A DNA stretch of 64,000 nt from CBDEFX01 sp965237635 (GCA_965237635.1 CBDEFX010000002.1:310001-374000), one strand, 5' to 3'; shown: positions 1 to 8,696, numbered from the stretch's first letter. Numbers and translations are program-made. The notes: generated from the letters alone by a model not told the origin.

Positions 1-321
1 CTCGAGACTGCTACCTTGCCCATTCCACATTTTCCGGGCATTTTGGAATAGCCGGCCGACCAGGGCTCGATTGCGGATTTCATTGGACGCGTGACCTGCG
101 GGGGCCCCGTTTAGGCCGGCCTTCGCAATCTCATCTCGCGTCCACGCGATAAGATAGCTGGCACGGCTGTTGCTCAACTCGCGCCTGAACGAGGTGGGCG
201 GAAACATCGACGGGAAGGCATCGCGCTCGATCCGTTCGCATTGGTGGATATCCTCCGCCCTCAAGGGGCGGACGCCGAAGGGCATCACCTTCGTTTCGGT
301 ACCTTCCATGGTCAAACTCAT
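1..321 (-). CDS. rimI: Ribosomal-protein-alanine N-acetyltransferase RimI, 5' part (runs off the window)
   Basis: The minus-strand frame is open from the ATG at 321 to the window edge (107 codons). It begins with a short leader and then a typical GNAT N-terminus: MPFGVRPLRAEDI, then QCERIERDAFP, then PPTSFRREL. RimI of Chloroflexota and actinobacteria has this pattern (rx-DI-xxV-xxIExxxFP-xxWPxxxF-xxEL). The family acetylates the N-terminal alanine of ribosomal protein S18 in the cytoplasm. The acetyl-CoA-binding half lies outside the window, so activity cannot be judged. A second ATG at 309 could also be the start. The residues after about 60 look like the variable insert seen in RimI of this group. 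IS3 copy A lies 131 bp upstream and may have separated the gene from its promoter. The family call is fairly secure and the exact substrate is inferred. Confidence 0.7.
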   Translation of the reverse strand, partial: MSLTMEGTETKVMPFGVRPLRAEDIHQCERIERDAFPSMFPPTSFRRELSNSRASYLIAWTRDEIAKAGLNGAPAGHASNEIRNRALVGRLFQNARKMWNGQGSSLE

Positions 322-469
322 CGGGCTCTCGCCTTCTGTCGACAATCCGCCGTGCGTTAGTCACGCTGTCGTGCCTGCAGGCTGCGGGCTCGCGTCAACT
401 TCGCTGTTGATTCTAGCATAGACATTAGGCGGGCTCGGTCCCAGCAGTTGAGTAAGGTGGACCCCATTA

Positions 470-1405
470 TTAAGACAGCACGAGGGCTAAATTAAGAGAG
501 TCTCCCACCCCTGCGCTAGGTTTCACCAAGCCCGATGGCAGCCCTGCTTCTTCAGCTGCTGCTCCCCTTTCTTCCTGGCCATGTTGGTACACCTCTGCTG
601 GGGTCCGGTAGCCCAAAGCCTGGTGAGGCCTCTGCCGGTTGTAGAACTCCAGGTAGGCATTGATCCCAGTTCGGGCCTCGGCGACGGTCTGGTAAGCTTT
701 CAGATACACCTCCTCGTACTTGATGCTCCGCCACAGCCGCTCCACGAAGATGTTGTCCAGGTACCTACCCTTACCATCCATGCTGACCTGGACCCTCTGC
801 TCCTGCAACGTCTGGGTAAAGGCCTCACTGGTGAACTGACTCCCCTGGTCGGTGTTGAATATCTCCGGTCGTCCCTTACCCAGGGCTTCCTCCAACGCCG
901 CCACGCAGAAGCTGGTGTCCATGGTGTTGGAGAGCTTCCAGGCCAGCACGTGCCGGCTGTGCCAGTCCATGATGGCCACCAGGTACAGGAAGCCCTTCGG
1001 CATGGGGATGTAGGTGATGTCCGCGGCCCAGACCTGGTCGACCCGATTAACCTCCACTCCCTTCAGCAGATAGGGAAAGATCCGGTGTCCCGGCGCTGGT
1101 TTGCTGGTGTTGGGACGCCGGTAGATGGCTTCCAGACCCATCAACCGCATCAGCCTTCGAACCCTTTTTCGGCTCACCAGATAGCCCTGTTGCAGCAGCC
1201 AGGCCTTCATCTTCCTGGAGCCGTAGAAGGGGGTCTTCAAATACTGACGGTCCATCAGGGCCATCAACTCCAGGTCTTCTGCCCTGGTCGGTACCGACCG
1301 GTAGTACACCGAGGCCCGGCTGACGTCCAGCAGGATACATTGACGCACCAAAGACAGCTGCTGGTGGTCTCGGTCTATCATGGCTCGCCGTATGCTGCGA
1401 CTCAT
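470..1405 (-). CDS. IS3-family transposase OrfB (DDE integrase core)
   Basis: This 311-residue protein has an HTH_21-like N-terminal region followed by an rve integrase core. The visible DDE motifs are WAADITYI (first Asp), FNTDQGSQFTS (second Asp) and DNIFVERLWRSIKYE (Glu). The C-terminal FYNRQRPHQALGYRTPAEVY is the usual IS3 end. Its ATG overlaps the orfA stop (ATGA). The active enzyme of the family is an OrfAB fusion, and OrfB alone may also be made by re-initiation. The protein is identical to the one at 20625-21560. Confidence 0.95.
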   Translation of the reverse strand: MSRSIRRAMIDRDHQQLSLVRQCILLDVSRASVYYRSVPTRAEDLELMALMDRQYLKTPFYGSRKMKAWLLQQGYLVSRKRVRRLMRLMGLEAIYRRPNTSKPAPGHRIFPYLLKGVEVNRVDQVWAADITYIPMPKGFLYLVAIMDWHSRHVLAWKLSNTMDTSFCVAALEEALGKGRPEIFNTDQGSQFTSEAFTQTLQEQRVQVSMDGKGRYLDNIFVERLWRSIKYEEVYLKAYQTVAEARTGINAYLEFYNRQRPHQALGYRTPAEVYQHGQEERGAAAEEAGLPSGLVKPSAGVGDSLNLALVLS

Positions 1406-1701
1406 AGACCGGACCTTTCCGACAAAAAATCGCGTTCCACCTTCAGCTGGCCGATGTGCCGGTAGAGGTGGTTAATCTGAGCTTCCTTGGCTTTCTCCTG
1501 GGATTTCTGATTGGTGGCAAATAGCTCCGGGGCTCCTTCCGCCAGGGCCCTTTTCCAGGCGTGAATCTGACTGGGATGGACCTCAAATCGGCTGGCCAGT
1601 TGGGCGATGGTCTCTTCCCCCGCAAGGGCGGCCAAGGCCACCTTGGCCTTGAACGCCGGACTGTGCTTATTCCTCGTCTGCTTCATGTCCTGCTCCTCCA
1701 C
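1402..1701 (-). CDS. IS3-family OrfA (helix-turn-helix, leucine-zipper-like)
   Basis: This 99-residue protein has the orfA signature: an N-terminal HTH (SPAFKAKVALAALAGEE, then IAQLASRFEVHPSQI) and a C-terminal helix used for oligomerisation (HLYRHIGQLKVERDFL). It binds the IS ends. Close to its end the zero frame reads T TTT TTG (1423-1429, minus strand), a canonical -1 slippery heptamer. OrfB lies in the -1 frame, so ribosomes that slip would make the OrfAB transposase. The RBS-like GGAGGAG sits just upstream of the start. It is identical to 20329-20628. Confidence 0.93.
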   Translation of the reverse strand: MEEQDMKQTRNKHSPAFKAKVALAALAGEETIAQLASRFEVHPSQIHAWKRALAEGAPELFATNQKSQEKAKEAQINHLYRHIGQLKVERDFLSERSGL

Positions 1702-1875
1702 GTCGGTTAGTTGCCGGTTATTTTAGGAGCTGGACTCTCTCTTAGCCAGTTGTCTAGTTTTTGGGTACCACCTCAGAGTACTATCCTAAGAAGCACGTAT
1801 GCGTTGTACAATATGCATCGATACATTGTGTACGATCTCTGACTCTTGGCAGCTCGCCAAGAGAGAAAGCCGATC

Positions 1876-2487
1876 ATGCAGAGTGGGGCCGATGCTCTGT
1901 CCAGGGACGCGATCGAGGACCTGGTCAGAAGAGCGCAGGAGGGCGATACCGAATCCTTTGCGGGCTTATACGAGCATTTCTATGACAAGATCTTCCGCTA
2001 CCTGGTCTTCAAGACCGGGAGCTCGGTTGACGCAGAGGACGTAACGGAGGAAGTGTTTCTGCGGATGCTGGAGTCCATCTCCTCGTTCAGCTGGCGGGGG
2101 TTTCCGTTCTCCTCCTGGCTGTTTCGTATCGCCCACAACCTGGTGGTCGACTACTACAGGAAGAAGGGACGGCAGAAGACCGTCCCTATGGAGGATGCCA
2201 GCGGAGTGATTGGGGCGTCGTCCTACGATCTGGATAGCGGCCTCGATTTGAAGCTGTCTATGCAAGGGGTTTACGCCGCGATGCAGGGGCTCTCCAAGCT
2301 CCAAAGGGAGGTCATAAACCTTCGCTTCGCGGGGGGCCTTTCACTGAAAGAGACAGCCGAATCTATGGGCAAGAAGGAGAACGCGATCAAGGCCCTACAG
2401 CACGCCGGAATCAAGAAGCTAAGGTCGGTGCTGGCCCAACGGCCGAACGGGTCGCGGGACCAGGCGCTAACATCGTGGGGTGGCTAG
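1876..2487 (+). CDS. ECF-type RNA polymerase sigma factor (sigma-70 family)
   Basis: The product is about 203 residues from the ATG at 1876, preceded by GAGAGAAAG. Region 2 is visible in the first half (FAGLYEHFYDKIFRYL, AEDVTEEVFLRML, FSSWLFRIAHNLVVDYYR) and region 4 in the second (LSKLQREVINLRFAGGLS, then a HTH with LKETAESMGKKENAIK). Such factors direct RNA polymerase to a small stress or envelope regulon. The gene overlaps the next by 8 bp, and that gene encodes a single-span membrane protein, an arrangement typical of a sigma/anti-sigma pair. IS3 copy A ends 100 bp upstream. The region between (about 1805-1833) holds an imperfect inverted repeat, GTACAAT and ATTGTGTAC, that could be a promoter or operator. 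The regulon is unknown. Confidence 0.92.
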   Translation: MQSGADALSRDAIEDLVRRAQEGDTESFAGLYEHFYDKIFRYLVFKTGSSVDAEDVTEEVFLRMLESISSFSWRGFPFSSWLFRIAHNLVVDYYRKKGRQKTVPMEDASGVIGASSYDLDSGLDLKLSMQGVYAAMQGLSKLQREVINLRFAGGLSLKETAESMGKKENAIKALQHAGIKKLRSVLAQRPNGSRDQALTSWGG

Positions 2488-3358
2488 GTTGAAGAGAAGT
2501 CGGGACCTGGACCAGATACTAGACGACTGCCTTGAACGGCTGGCAACGGGCGCGACGGCCGAAGACTGCGTTGCCCGTTATCCGGAAGACAGGGACGAGC
2601 TTGCGCCCCTGTTGCAGGTGGCGGCAGCGACCACGGAGACAGCCTCTTCCCTGTCGTACAGACCGGAGGCGAAGGCCCGAGGCCTCAATAGGCTAACGAC
2701 CGCGGCGGCTCGAAGGGGCGCGCCGAGGACGCGTCGCTTTGCCTGGCTCCGTTTTCCGACTCTCGTCCCCAGACCGGTCGCCAGCGGGCTGGCAGTCGCA
2801 GTGGTGGCCACGGGCGCGGTCGTCGGCACAGGTATGGCTTCCTCCAACAGTGTGCCCGGCGACCCATTGTACCCGGTCAAGACCATCAGAGAAGAGATAT
2901 CGTTGATGATGCCCAAGTCAGACATGTCCCTGGCCCAGGAGCACGTCCACCTGGCGAGTGTACGCGGACAGGAGATGCTCAAGCTGACGGACAGGGGCAA
3001 GTTCGACGAGGCAGAGGTACTGATGGACCGCATGACTCGCCACCTCAACGACTCCGCCGGTATGGTGGGGATTATGATTTCCACCAATCCGATGGAGATG
3101 CCACACCGGCCTATGGACCCGTTTCACCGGCAGGGCGCCGTCGAGCTCGTCGCGCTTCTGCAGCGCGACGGTGACATCCTCAAGGTCTTTTTCCAGAGTC
3201 ACCTGCCCTTGATGCCTCCCGAGGACCAACCTCGGATACAACACCTCATGCATCGCTCCGAGCTGAACTACCGGGTGATGATCACGGCGCTCCAGGGCGG
3301 CGGCCCACCTCGGTGGTCGTTCTGGATGACCGAGCCCCAGCGGCCTCGAGGGCGATAG
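2480..3358 (+). CDS. DUF5667-like single-span membrane protein, putative sigma-factor partner
   Basis: The GTG start at 2480 lies inside the end of the sigma factor gene, so the two are translationally coupled. The 292-residue product has a cytoplasmic N-terminus with LDDCLERLATGATAEDCVARYP, a pattern common before DUF5667-type domains. A transmembrane helix follows near residues 97-118 (VASGLAVAVVATGAVVGTGM). The PGDPLYPVKTIREEI motif, which marks DUF5667, comes directly after it, and the helical C-terminal part would be extracytoplasmic. No zinc-binding anti-sigma HxxxCxxC is visible. Its role as an anti-sigma or sensor is inferred from the overlap with the sigma gene and from frequent pairing in Chloroflexota. 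No terminator was identified after it. Confidence 0.75.
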   Translation: MARLKRSRDLDQILDDCLERLATGATAEDCVARYPEDRDELAPLLQVAAATTETASSLSYRPEAKARGLNRLTTAAARRGAPRTRRFAWLRFPTLVPRPVASGLAVAVVATGAVVGTGMASSNSVPGDPLYPVKTIREEISLMMPKSDMSLAQEHVHLASVRGQEMLKLTDRGKFDEAEVLMDRMTRHLNDSAGMVGIMISTNPMEMPHRPMDPFHRQGAVELVALLQRDGDILKVFFQSHLPLMPPEDQPRIQHLMHRSELNYRVMITALQGGGPPRWSFWMTEPQRPRGR

Positions 3359-3810
3359 CTGGCGCTCGTCAGCCGATCTCTGTCCGGACTCGGGCGCCGA
3401 CCTTTGTTGAAGAGCGGGCGCACGCCTCACGCGTACTGTTTTCAACGCAACCCTAGCTGGTTGATAGCTGCGATACGCCCGTCACGTCCCCTGCCAAACG
3501 GATCTGCTCTGTCGTTTGCTTCGCCGTGAGCGAAATGCGTTCTGACCCCTTCGGGAGTTCAGAAGCGCCGCACCAGCAGACAAACGAAGGACTCAAGAAT
3601 TGGGCGCACGCCGTGCGCCCCTACTGTTGGAGGCGCCGCGGCAGCAAACACATGAAGAAAAACTCAAGAGTATGAACTCCGGAAAGGCATTGAACCGTAT
3701 AGCAAGGAGCCGTATACTTAGAGGTCGGATAGCGGGTACGAGCCAGCTTCAGCAGCCCGTTCTCCAAGCTCAAGGGGGAAGGTGCCGAGCGGCGGGGTCG
3801 CCGGCATCAC
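3359..3810. other. Intergenic region with a dispersed hairpin repeat
   Basis: I see no convincing gene in these 450 bp. A family-C hairpin repeat (GGGCGCAC-GCC-GTGCGCCC) lies at about 3601-3620. A TATA-like TATACTTAG near 3713 could serve the ABC exporter operon that follows, but no clear -35 is present. Confidence 0.4.
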
Positions 3811-5607
3811 ATGGAGATATTCCTAAGAATCCTGGCCATAACCATTCGCCAGAAATGGCGGCTGGCCGGCGCATACGCCTCTATGTTGGGCGCCACTGCC
3901 GCTTACCTCGTTCTACCCCATCTCTTTGGCGACGCGATAGATAGAGTCGCGGAAATCGTCGACGGCGTCGCCGTCCCCGACAGAGAGATCCTCTCGATAG
4001 CCGCCTTGGTCCTGGTGGTCGGCACCGCCCGCGGCATCCTGTCGTTCGGCCAGACCTACTTTGGTGAGGGGCTCGCACAGTCGGTCGTCTACCGCTTGCG
4101 CAACACCTTCTACGATCACGTCCAGCGACTGAGCTTCGCGTTCCACGACCGCAACCATACCGGCAACCTGATGTCGAGGGCGATCACCGACGTCGAGTCC
4201 ATCCGAATGTTCGTGAACATGGGACTCGTGCGAACGCCCTACTTCCTGATTCTCTTCGTCTTTGTGACGATTATTCTTTTGCGCCTGGACTGGAGACTTG
4301 GAGTGTTGGCGCTTGGCTCGATGTTCGCCTCGGCAATACTTGCGAGCGTCGTGCGCCTGCGCCTGAGGCTTATGTACCTGCACGTCCAGGAAGAGCTCGC
4401 GGAGCTGAACACAATACTTCAGGAGAACCTGACAGGCGTGCGTGTCGTCAAGGCCTTCGCATCCGAGGACTTCGAAGTCGCGAAATTCGACGCCAAGAAC
4501 GCCGACGTGAGCCGCGACATGGTGAAGGCGTCTCGGTTACAGGCGCTGAACGCCTCGGTCATGACGTTCATGTTTCTTGTTGCCATGGGCGTAGTCCTCT
4601 GGTACGGGGGTTGGCGAGTCATCAACGGACACATTACATGGGGGGAGCTGGCGCAGGTCCTGTTCTACATGCAGGTCCTTACGCTGCCGGTCCGGCAAGC
4701 CGGGATGCTGGTCGGCAACTTCGCCCGAGCCCTCGCCGCCGGCCAGCGGCTGTTCGAAGTCCTGGACACCGAGTCGCCGGTGCAGGAGTCCCCGACCGCT
4801 GTCGACATGCCCCGTGTCCGAGGGCGGGTCCGCTTTGAGGACGTGTCGTTTGGCTATGGCTCGGGCAGCCCGGTCCTCAGAAACATCGATCTAGACGCGG
4901 AGCCCGGCCAGGCCATTGCCCTGCTGGGCGCACCGGGGAGCGGTAAGAGTACCCTCGTCCATCTGCTTCCTCGATTCTACGACGTGACTTCCGGGCGCAT
5001 CACGATCGACGGTCTTGACGTCCGAGACTCGACCTTGACCTCGCTGCGCCGCAACATAGGAATCGTACAGCAGGATGCCTTCTTGTTCGCCGCCTCGATT
5101 CGGGACAATATCGCCTACGGTCGCCACGATGCGTCCATGGATGAGATCGTGGACGCGGCCCGCGTGGCACAGCTGGATGCCTACATCCGGACCCTGCCCG
5201 AGGGCTACGAAACGGTCATCGGCGAGCGTGGAGTTACTCTCTCGGGCGGGCAGCGCCAGCGCCTGTCGATCGCCCGCGCCGTGCTGGTGGACCCTCCCAT
5301 CCTGATCCTCGACGATTCCACTTCCAGCGTCGACGCCAGCACGGAGGAGCAGATCCGTAAAGCAATGGAGTCGGTGATGCGAGGACGTACGACGTTTGTC
5401 ATCGCTCACAGGCTCACTACCGTCCACAACGCCGACCAGATCCTCGTGGTCTCAGATGGCGAGATCGTGGAGCGCGGCACCCACAAGGACCTGCTGACCG
5501 CGGGAGGCCAGTATCGCAAGGTATACGACCTCCAACTGCGTCCTCAGGAAGAAGTGATGCTGGACTACGAGGTGACGGTAACCGCCGGGGTCGAGGGCAC
5601 ACGATGA
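3811..5607 (+). CDS. ABC exporter half-transporter with degenerate Walker B (heterodimer subunit 1)
   Basis: The 598-residue protein has a six-helix exporter domain (about residues 15-300) and an ATPase domain (about 335-575). The visible motifs are Walker A GAPGSGKS (373-380), signature LSGGQ (477-481), Walker B ILILDD (497-502) and the H-loop His533. The catalytic Glu after Walker B is Asp502, so the Walker-side site of this subunit is predicted to be degenerate, while its signature is intact. It overlaps the next gene by 4 bp (ATGA). Together they should form an inner-membrane multidrug/lipid exporter of the BmrCD or TM287/288 type. The substrate cannot be read from the sequence. The start is the first ATG in frame; its ribosome-binding site is weak. 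Confidence 0.93.
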   Translation: MEIFLRILAITIRQKWRLAGAYASMLGATAAYLVLPHLFGDAIDRVAEIVDGVAVPDREILSIAALVLVVGTARGILSFGQTYFGEGLAQSVVYRLRNTFYDHVQRLSFAFHDRNHTGNLMSRAITDVESIRMFVNMGLVRTPYFLILFVFVTIILLRLDWRLGVLALGSMFASAILASVVRLRLRLMYLHVQEELAELNTILQENLTGVRVVKAFASEDFEVAKFDAKNADVSRDMVKASRLQALNASVMTFMFLVAMGVVLWYGGWRVINGHITWGELAQVLFYMQVLTLPVRQAGMLVGNFARALAAGQRLFEVLDTESPVQESPTAVDMPRVRGRVRFEDVSFGYGSGSPVLRNIDLDAEPGQAIALLGAPGSGKSTLVHLLPRFYDVTSGRITIDGLDVRDSTLTSLRRNIGIVQQDAFLFAASIRDNIAYGRHDASMDEIVDAARVAQLDAYIRTLPEGYETVIGERGVTLSGGQRQRLSIARAVLVDPPILILDDSTSSVDASTEEQIRKAMESVMRGRTTFVIAHRLTTVHNADQILVVSDGEIVERGTHKDLLTAGGQYRKVYDLQLRPQEEVMLDYEVTVTAGVEGTR

Positions 5608-7442
5608 TGCGCGGTACGATCGGCAGTGATCTCGGCAGGCCCTTGGATGAGGAGGCGTTCGGGCACGTCTACGATCAACGCGTGATCGGCCGGCTCATGC
5701 CCTACATCCGTCCCTACAAACACCTGGTCGCCGCCGCGAGCGTAGCCATGCTCGTTTTCACGGCCAGCCAGGTGGCAGTGCCATGGATTATCAAGGTCGG
5801 TATCGATGACTACATAAGGGTCGGCGACTTCTCCGGATTGACGTGGATCTTCGCACTGTTCCTCGGTAACGCTATGCTCTACTGGGGAGCTCAGTTCATA
5901 CAGGAGTACATGATCCTAAAGGCTGGGCAGGCCGTTCTCTACCGCATGCGGACGGACATGTTCGCCCATCTTCAACGGCAGCCGGTGTCGTTCTTCGACA
6001 AGACCGAAGTGGGACGTCTGATGTCCCGGGTCCAGGGTGACGTCCACCAGCTCCAGGAGTTCCTCGGCGTAGCCGTTATGACCGTCGGCGACCTCCTGAG
6101 TCTCGCCGGCTACGTGGCAATGCTGCTGATAATGAGCGTCAAGCTGGGGCTCATATCGATGTCGGTACTGCCGGTGCTCGTGGTGATACTGGTGGTGTGG
6201 CAACCATATGCAATCAAGTCGTTCCTCAGGGTGAGACGCGCAATATCCACCGTGAATGGCGCGCTCAACGAGAACATTACCGGCGTCCGGGTTGTCCAAA
6301 GCATGAACCGGCAGCAGCGAAACCTGGAGACCTTCGATGACAAGAACGGCGACAACTTCAGCGCGAACCTTTTCGCAGGCCGGCTGTCCGCAGGGCTTCT
6401 CGTACCGGTCGACGTTCTGACAGCGCTGTCCATCGGGCTGGCGATCTACTTCGGCGCGCAGATGGTCTCATCCAGCGTCCTGGAGGTCGGCGCCCTTATC
6501 GCGTTTATCCTGTACATTCAGCGCTTCTTCGATCCGGTACGGAACCTTACGATGCAGTACGCCCAGCTTCAGCGCGCCATGGCCTCGGGAGCGAGGATAT
6601 TCGATCTGCTGGATACGCGGCCCGGTCTGGTCGATGCACCGGGAGCAAGCGAGCTGCCGAGGCTCAGCGGCGAGATCGAGTATCGGAACGTCAGCTACAG
6701 CTACGTTCCCGGCGAAGACGTGCTGAAGAACGTCAACCTACACGTCAGGCCGGGCGAGACGGTCGCGATAGTCGGCCCCACCGGTGCGGGCAAGACCACT
6801 CTGGTCTCCCTCATGTCCCGTTTCTTCGACGTGCCTCGCGACCGTGGGGCAATCCTAGTAGACGGACAGGATATACGTGACGTTACTCGCAGGTCGCTGG
6901 CCAGCCAGACGAGCGTGGTGTTGCAGGAGCCGTTCCTCTTCTCGGGGACGGTCCGCGAGAACATCAAGTACAACCACACCGACGTTACCGACGAGAAGAT
7001 GGTCGACGCCTCCAAGGCCGTCGGCGCCCATGACTTCATCGTGCGACTGGAGGACGGCTACGACACCTACCTCCACGAGCGCGGCATCAACCTCAGCGTG
7101 GGGCAACGCCAGCTCCTGAGCTTCGCCAGGGCCATCGTCGCAGATCCCCGCATCCTCGTCCTTGACGAGGCTACGGCCAATGTCGACAGCTACACCGAGA
7201 CGCTGATACAGCAGGGGCTTCAGCGGCTGCTGAGCGGCCGCACGGCCGTGGTCATCGCCCACCGGCTTTCGACCATTCGCGGGGCCGACAAGATCGTCGT
7301 GCTCGATCACGGCGAGGTCGTCCAAGAGGGCACCCATCAGTCCCTGATGGAGCGCGGCGGCCTCTATTCGCACCTCTACCAGATGAACTTCGCTGCCCTC
7401 CAAGTCTCGGCGAACGGCTCCAACAAGTCGACTCCCTCCTAG
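5604..7442 (+). CDS. ABC exporter half-transporter with degenerate signature motif (heterodimer subunit 2)
   Basis: The 612-residue protein is an exporter-type transmembrane domain (about 30-330) joined to an ATPase domain. Walker A is GPTGAGKT (391-398), Walker B is ILVLDE with the catalytic Glu at 522, and the H-loop is His553. The signature is LSVGQ (497-501) instead of LSGGQ. The defect therefore lies on the opposite surface from that of its partner. In the head-to-tail dimer the Asp502 site of subunit 1 would face this altered signature, leaving one degenerate and one fully catalytic site. This asymmetric pattern is well known in heterodimeric exporters. The start overlaps the previous stop, and an ATGATG gives two possible start codons. 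Confidence 0.93.
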   Translation: MMRGTIGSDLGRPLDEEAFGHVYDQRVIGRLMPYIRPYKHLVAAASVAMLVFTASQVAVPWIIKVGIDDYIRVGDFSGLTWIFALFLGNAMLYWGAQFIQEYMILKAGQAVLYRMRTDMFAHLQRQPVSFFDKTEVGRLMSRVQGDVHQLQEFLGVAVMTVGDLLSLAGYVAMLLIMSVKLGLISMSVLPVLVVILVVWQPYAIKSFLRVRRAISTVNGALNENITGVRVVQSMNRQQRNLETFDDKNGDNFSANLFAGRLSAGLLVPVDVLTALSIGLAIYFGAQMVSSSVLEVGALIAFILYIQRFFDPVRNLTMQYAQLQRAMASGARIFDLLDTRPGLVDAPGASELPRLSGEIEYRNVSYSYVPGEDVLKNVNLHVRPGETVAIVGPTGAGKTTLVSLMSRFFDVPRDRGAILVDGQDIRDVTRRSLASQTSVVLQEPFLFSGTVRENIKYNHTDVTDEKMVDASKAVGAHDFIVRLEDGYDTYLHERGINLSVGQRQLLSFARAIVADPRILVLDEATANVDSYTETLIQQGLQRLLSGRTAVVIAHRLSTIRGADKIVVLDHGEVVQEGTHQSLMERGGLYSHLYQMNFAALQVSANGSNKSTPS

Positions 7443-7484
7443 CCGTCCCCCTCTTCCCGTTCTTCCCGAGTAGTCCCGATTCGG

Positions 7485-7518
7485 CCCCGATGCCGCATCG
7501 GGGGGACGTATCGAGGGG
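7485..7518. repeat. Dispersed hairpin repeat, family B
   Basis: CCCCGATGCCGCATCGGGG forms a hairpin and is followed by GACGTATCGAGGGGCC. Related copies with the same tail or stem lie at about 23641-23661 and 38666-38700. It sits just after the ABC operon and could also act as a stem for transcript ends, but no U-tract follows. Confidence 0.7.
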
Positions 7519-7563
7519 CCTCCGATATCCTCGACAACATGCCGGTGCTATCATGTCGTCGTC

Positions 7564-8094
7564 ATGTCCGAGGCCATCTTCACAATAGGGCACAGCAACC
7601 ACTCCTGGGACGAGTTCAAGGCCCTGTTGCAGCAGAACGGCGTCGCAGTTCTGGTCGACACCAGGAGCAACCCACAGAGTAAGTATGCGCCGTTCGCGAG
7701 CCTTCGCACGCTTCCCGGCCTCTTGGAGAGCGAAGGGATGCGCTACGTGCACATGGGCGACTCGCTCGGCGGGAAGCCCGCCGATCAGTCTTCCTATGAC
7801 AGCAAGGGCAGGCCCGACTACAGGGAGATAAGGACGAGGGAGTTCTTCCGCGATGGGATTGAGGAGCTACTGACGCTGGCCGAGCACTCGACCGTCGCGC
7901 TCATGTGCGCCGAGGAGGACCCGACCAAATGCCACCGCAGGATGCTCATCGGCCCGGCGCTTGAGGAGCGGGGCGTAGGGCTGCGACACATTCGGGGCGA
8001 TGGCGCGGTACAAAGCTCAGTGGAGCTGGGCAGCAAGAAGGCATACCAAAGCCAGTTACAGGGTGCGCTGCGTCCCCGGCAGGTCACTGACTGA
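7564..8094 (+). CDS. DUF488 family protein
   Basis: The 176-residue protein starts with FTIGHSNHSWDEF and contains LVDTRSNPQSKYAPFA, then LMCAEEDPTKCHRRML. These are the hallmark segments of DUF488: the GHS motif, the D-(I/T)R-x-P-S motif, and the C-(A/E)-x-x-P-x-x-C-H-R motif that suggests a metal or redox site. The family is widespread and of unproven function. The gene has its own upstream gap containing the family-B repeat, and a possible -10 (TATCAT) lies about 16 bp before the start. The family call is firm, the biochemical role unknown. Confidence 0.88.
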   Translation: MSEAIFTIGHSNHSWDEFKALLQQNGVAVLVDTRSNPQSKYAPFASLRTLPGLLESEGMRYVHMGDSLGGKPADQSSYDSKGRPDYREIRTREFFRDGIEELLTLAEHSTVALMCAEEDPTKCHRRMLIGPALEERGVGLRHIRGDGAVQSSVELGSKKAYQSQLQGALRPRQVTD

Positions 8095-8132
8095 AAATGG
8101 CGGTCTCTACCGTTCGTTGCCGCAGCGTACGC

Positions 8133-8682
8133 TCAGAGACGGTGACTAGCAGGATTGTATTCGTCCAAGTCCCATTTGTTTGGGTTGTACCGAATATACT
8201 CACCGATGTGGAGCAGGGACTCCTCGTCCCTTATGATGTGGTCGTAGAAGCGCCGCTGCCATCCGAATTCGCGATAGCCAGCGGCTCGAATGCGCTTCGT
8301 GCAGGCTGATTTGAACTGGTTCTCGATAGCGCCTAGCGAATCTGGTTTCCAGTTCAGGGCGGTTCCTGTAGAGACGCCCCGCTGGGGCGTCTCCGCGCGT
8401 GTCTGCATGTTTGCGTTCCCAATGACAACAACGCCATGGAGATGGTTCGGCATGACTACCCATTCGTCAAGCGTTACGTTCGGCCGAAGTTGCTCCGCTT
8501 TCTGCCACTCTTGACGAGCGATCTCGCCTGGCGGCGACAATCGCACGGGAGCCCGTCACGTTGCCGAAGAATAGTGCACGGTCGCGTGTACATATCGTGA
8601 CGAAATACCAACCGGCTGCAGCGTAATCCCATTCGCGCAGCCGGGAGGTTTCGACCCGGTATATTCCTTTGAATAACGTCAT
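8133..8682 (-). pseudogene. REP-associated tyrosine transposase (RAYT, Y1_Tnp), frameshifted
   Basis: The N-terminal part from the ATG at 8682 reads RVETSRLREWDYAAAGWYF and VTICTRDRALFFGNV, the usual RAYT beginning. The frame then changes near 8546-8555, and the C-terminal part continues with LDEWVVMPNHLHGVVVIG (the HxH metal/catalytic motif), then ENQFKSACTKRIR, FGWQRRFYDHIIRDEESL and IGEYIRYNPNKW. RAYTs are single-copy Y1 nucleases that mobilise or maintain REP hairpins. A family-A hairpin is embedded in frame inside the gene (8371-8393, giving ETPQRGVS), and a second lies 15 bp upstream of the start (8697-8719). The frameshift makes it probably inactive unless it is a sequencing error. The active tyrosine is probably in ENQFKSA-type helix context but was not assigned. 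Confidence 0.85.
8371..8393. repeat. Dispersed REP-like hairpin, family A, copy 1 (inside the RAYT gene)
   Basis: A 23-bp near-perfect palindrome with arms GAGACGCCCC and GGGGCGTCTC around a 3-base loop, preceded by TGTA. It is translated in the RAYT reading frame. Confidence 0.9.
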
Positions 8683-8696
8683 TCTGTTGGGAGGCT

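Larger units (their letters stand above)
453..1775 (-). mobile_element. IS3-family insertion sequence, copy A (1323 bp, complete)
   Basis: The element is bounded by imperfect terminal inverted repeats, TAAGGTGGACCCCA at 453 and TGAGGTGGTACCCA ending at 1775. It is flanked by GAG on both sides (450-452 and 1776-1778), a 3-bp target duplication normal for IS3. It carries orfA and orfB on the minus strand. Copy B at 20255-21577 has the same length and essentially the same sequence, so transposition was recent. The insertion lies between rimI and the sigma factor gene and breaks no visible gene. Confidence 0.92.

Noticed and set aside
581..1465. 294-codon open frame opposite IS3 OrfB
   Set aside because: It is antisense to a recognised transposase and also present in copy B as a shadow.
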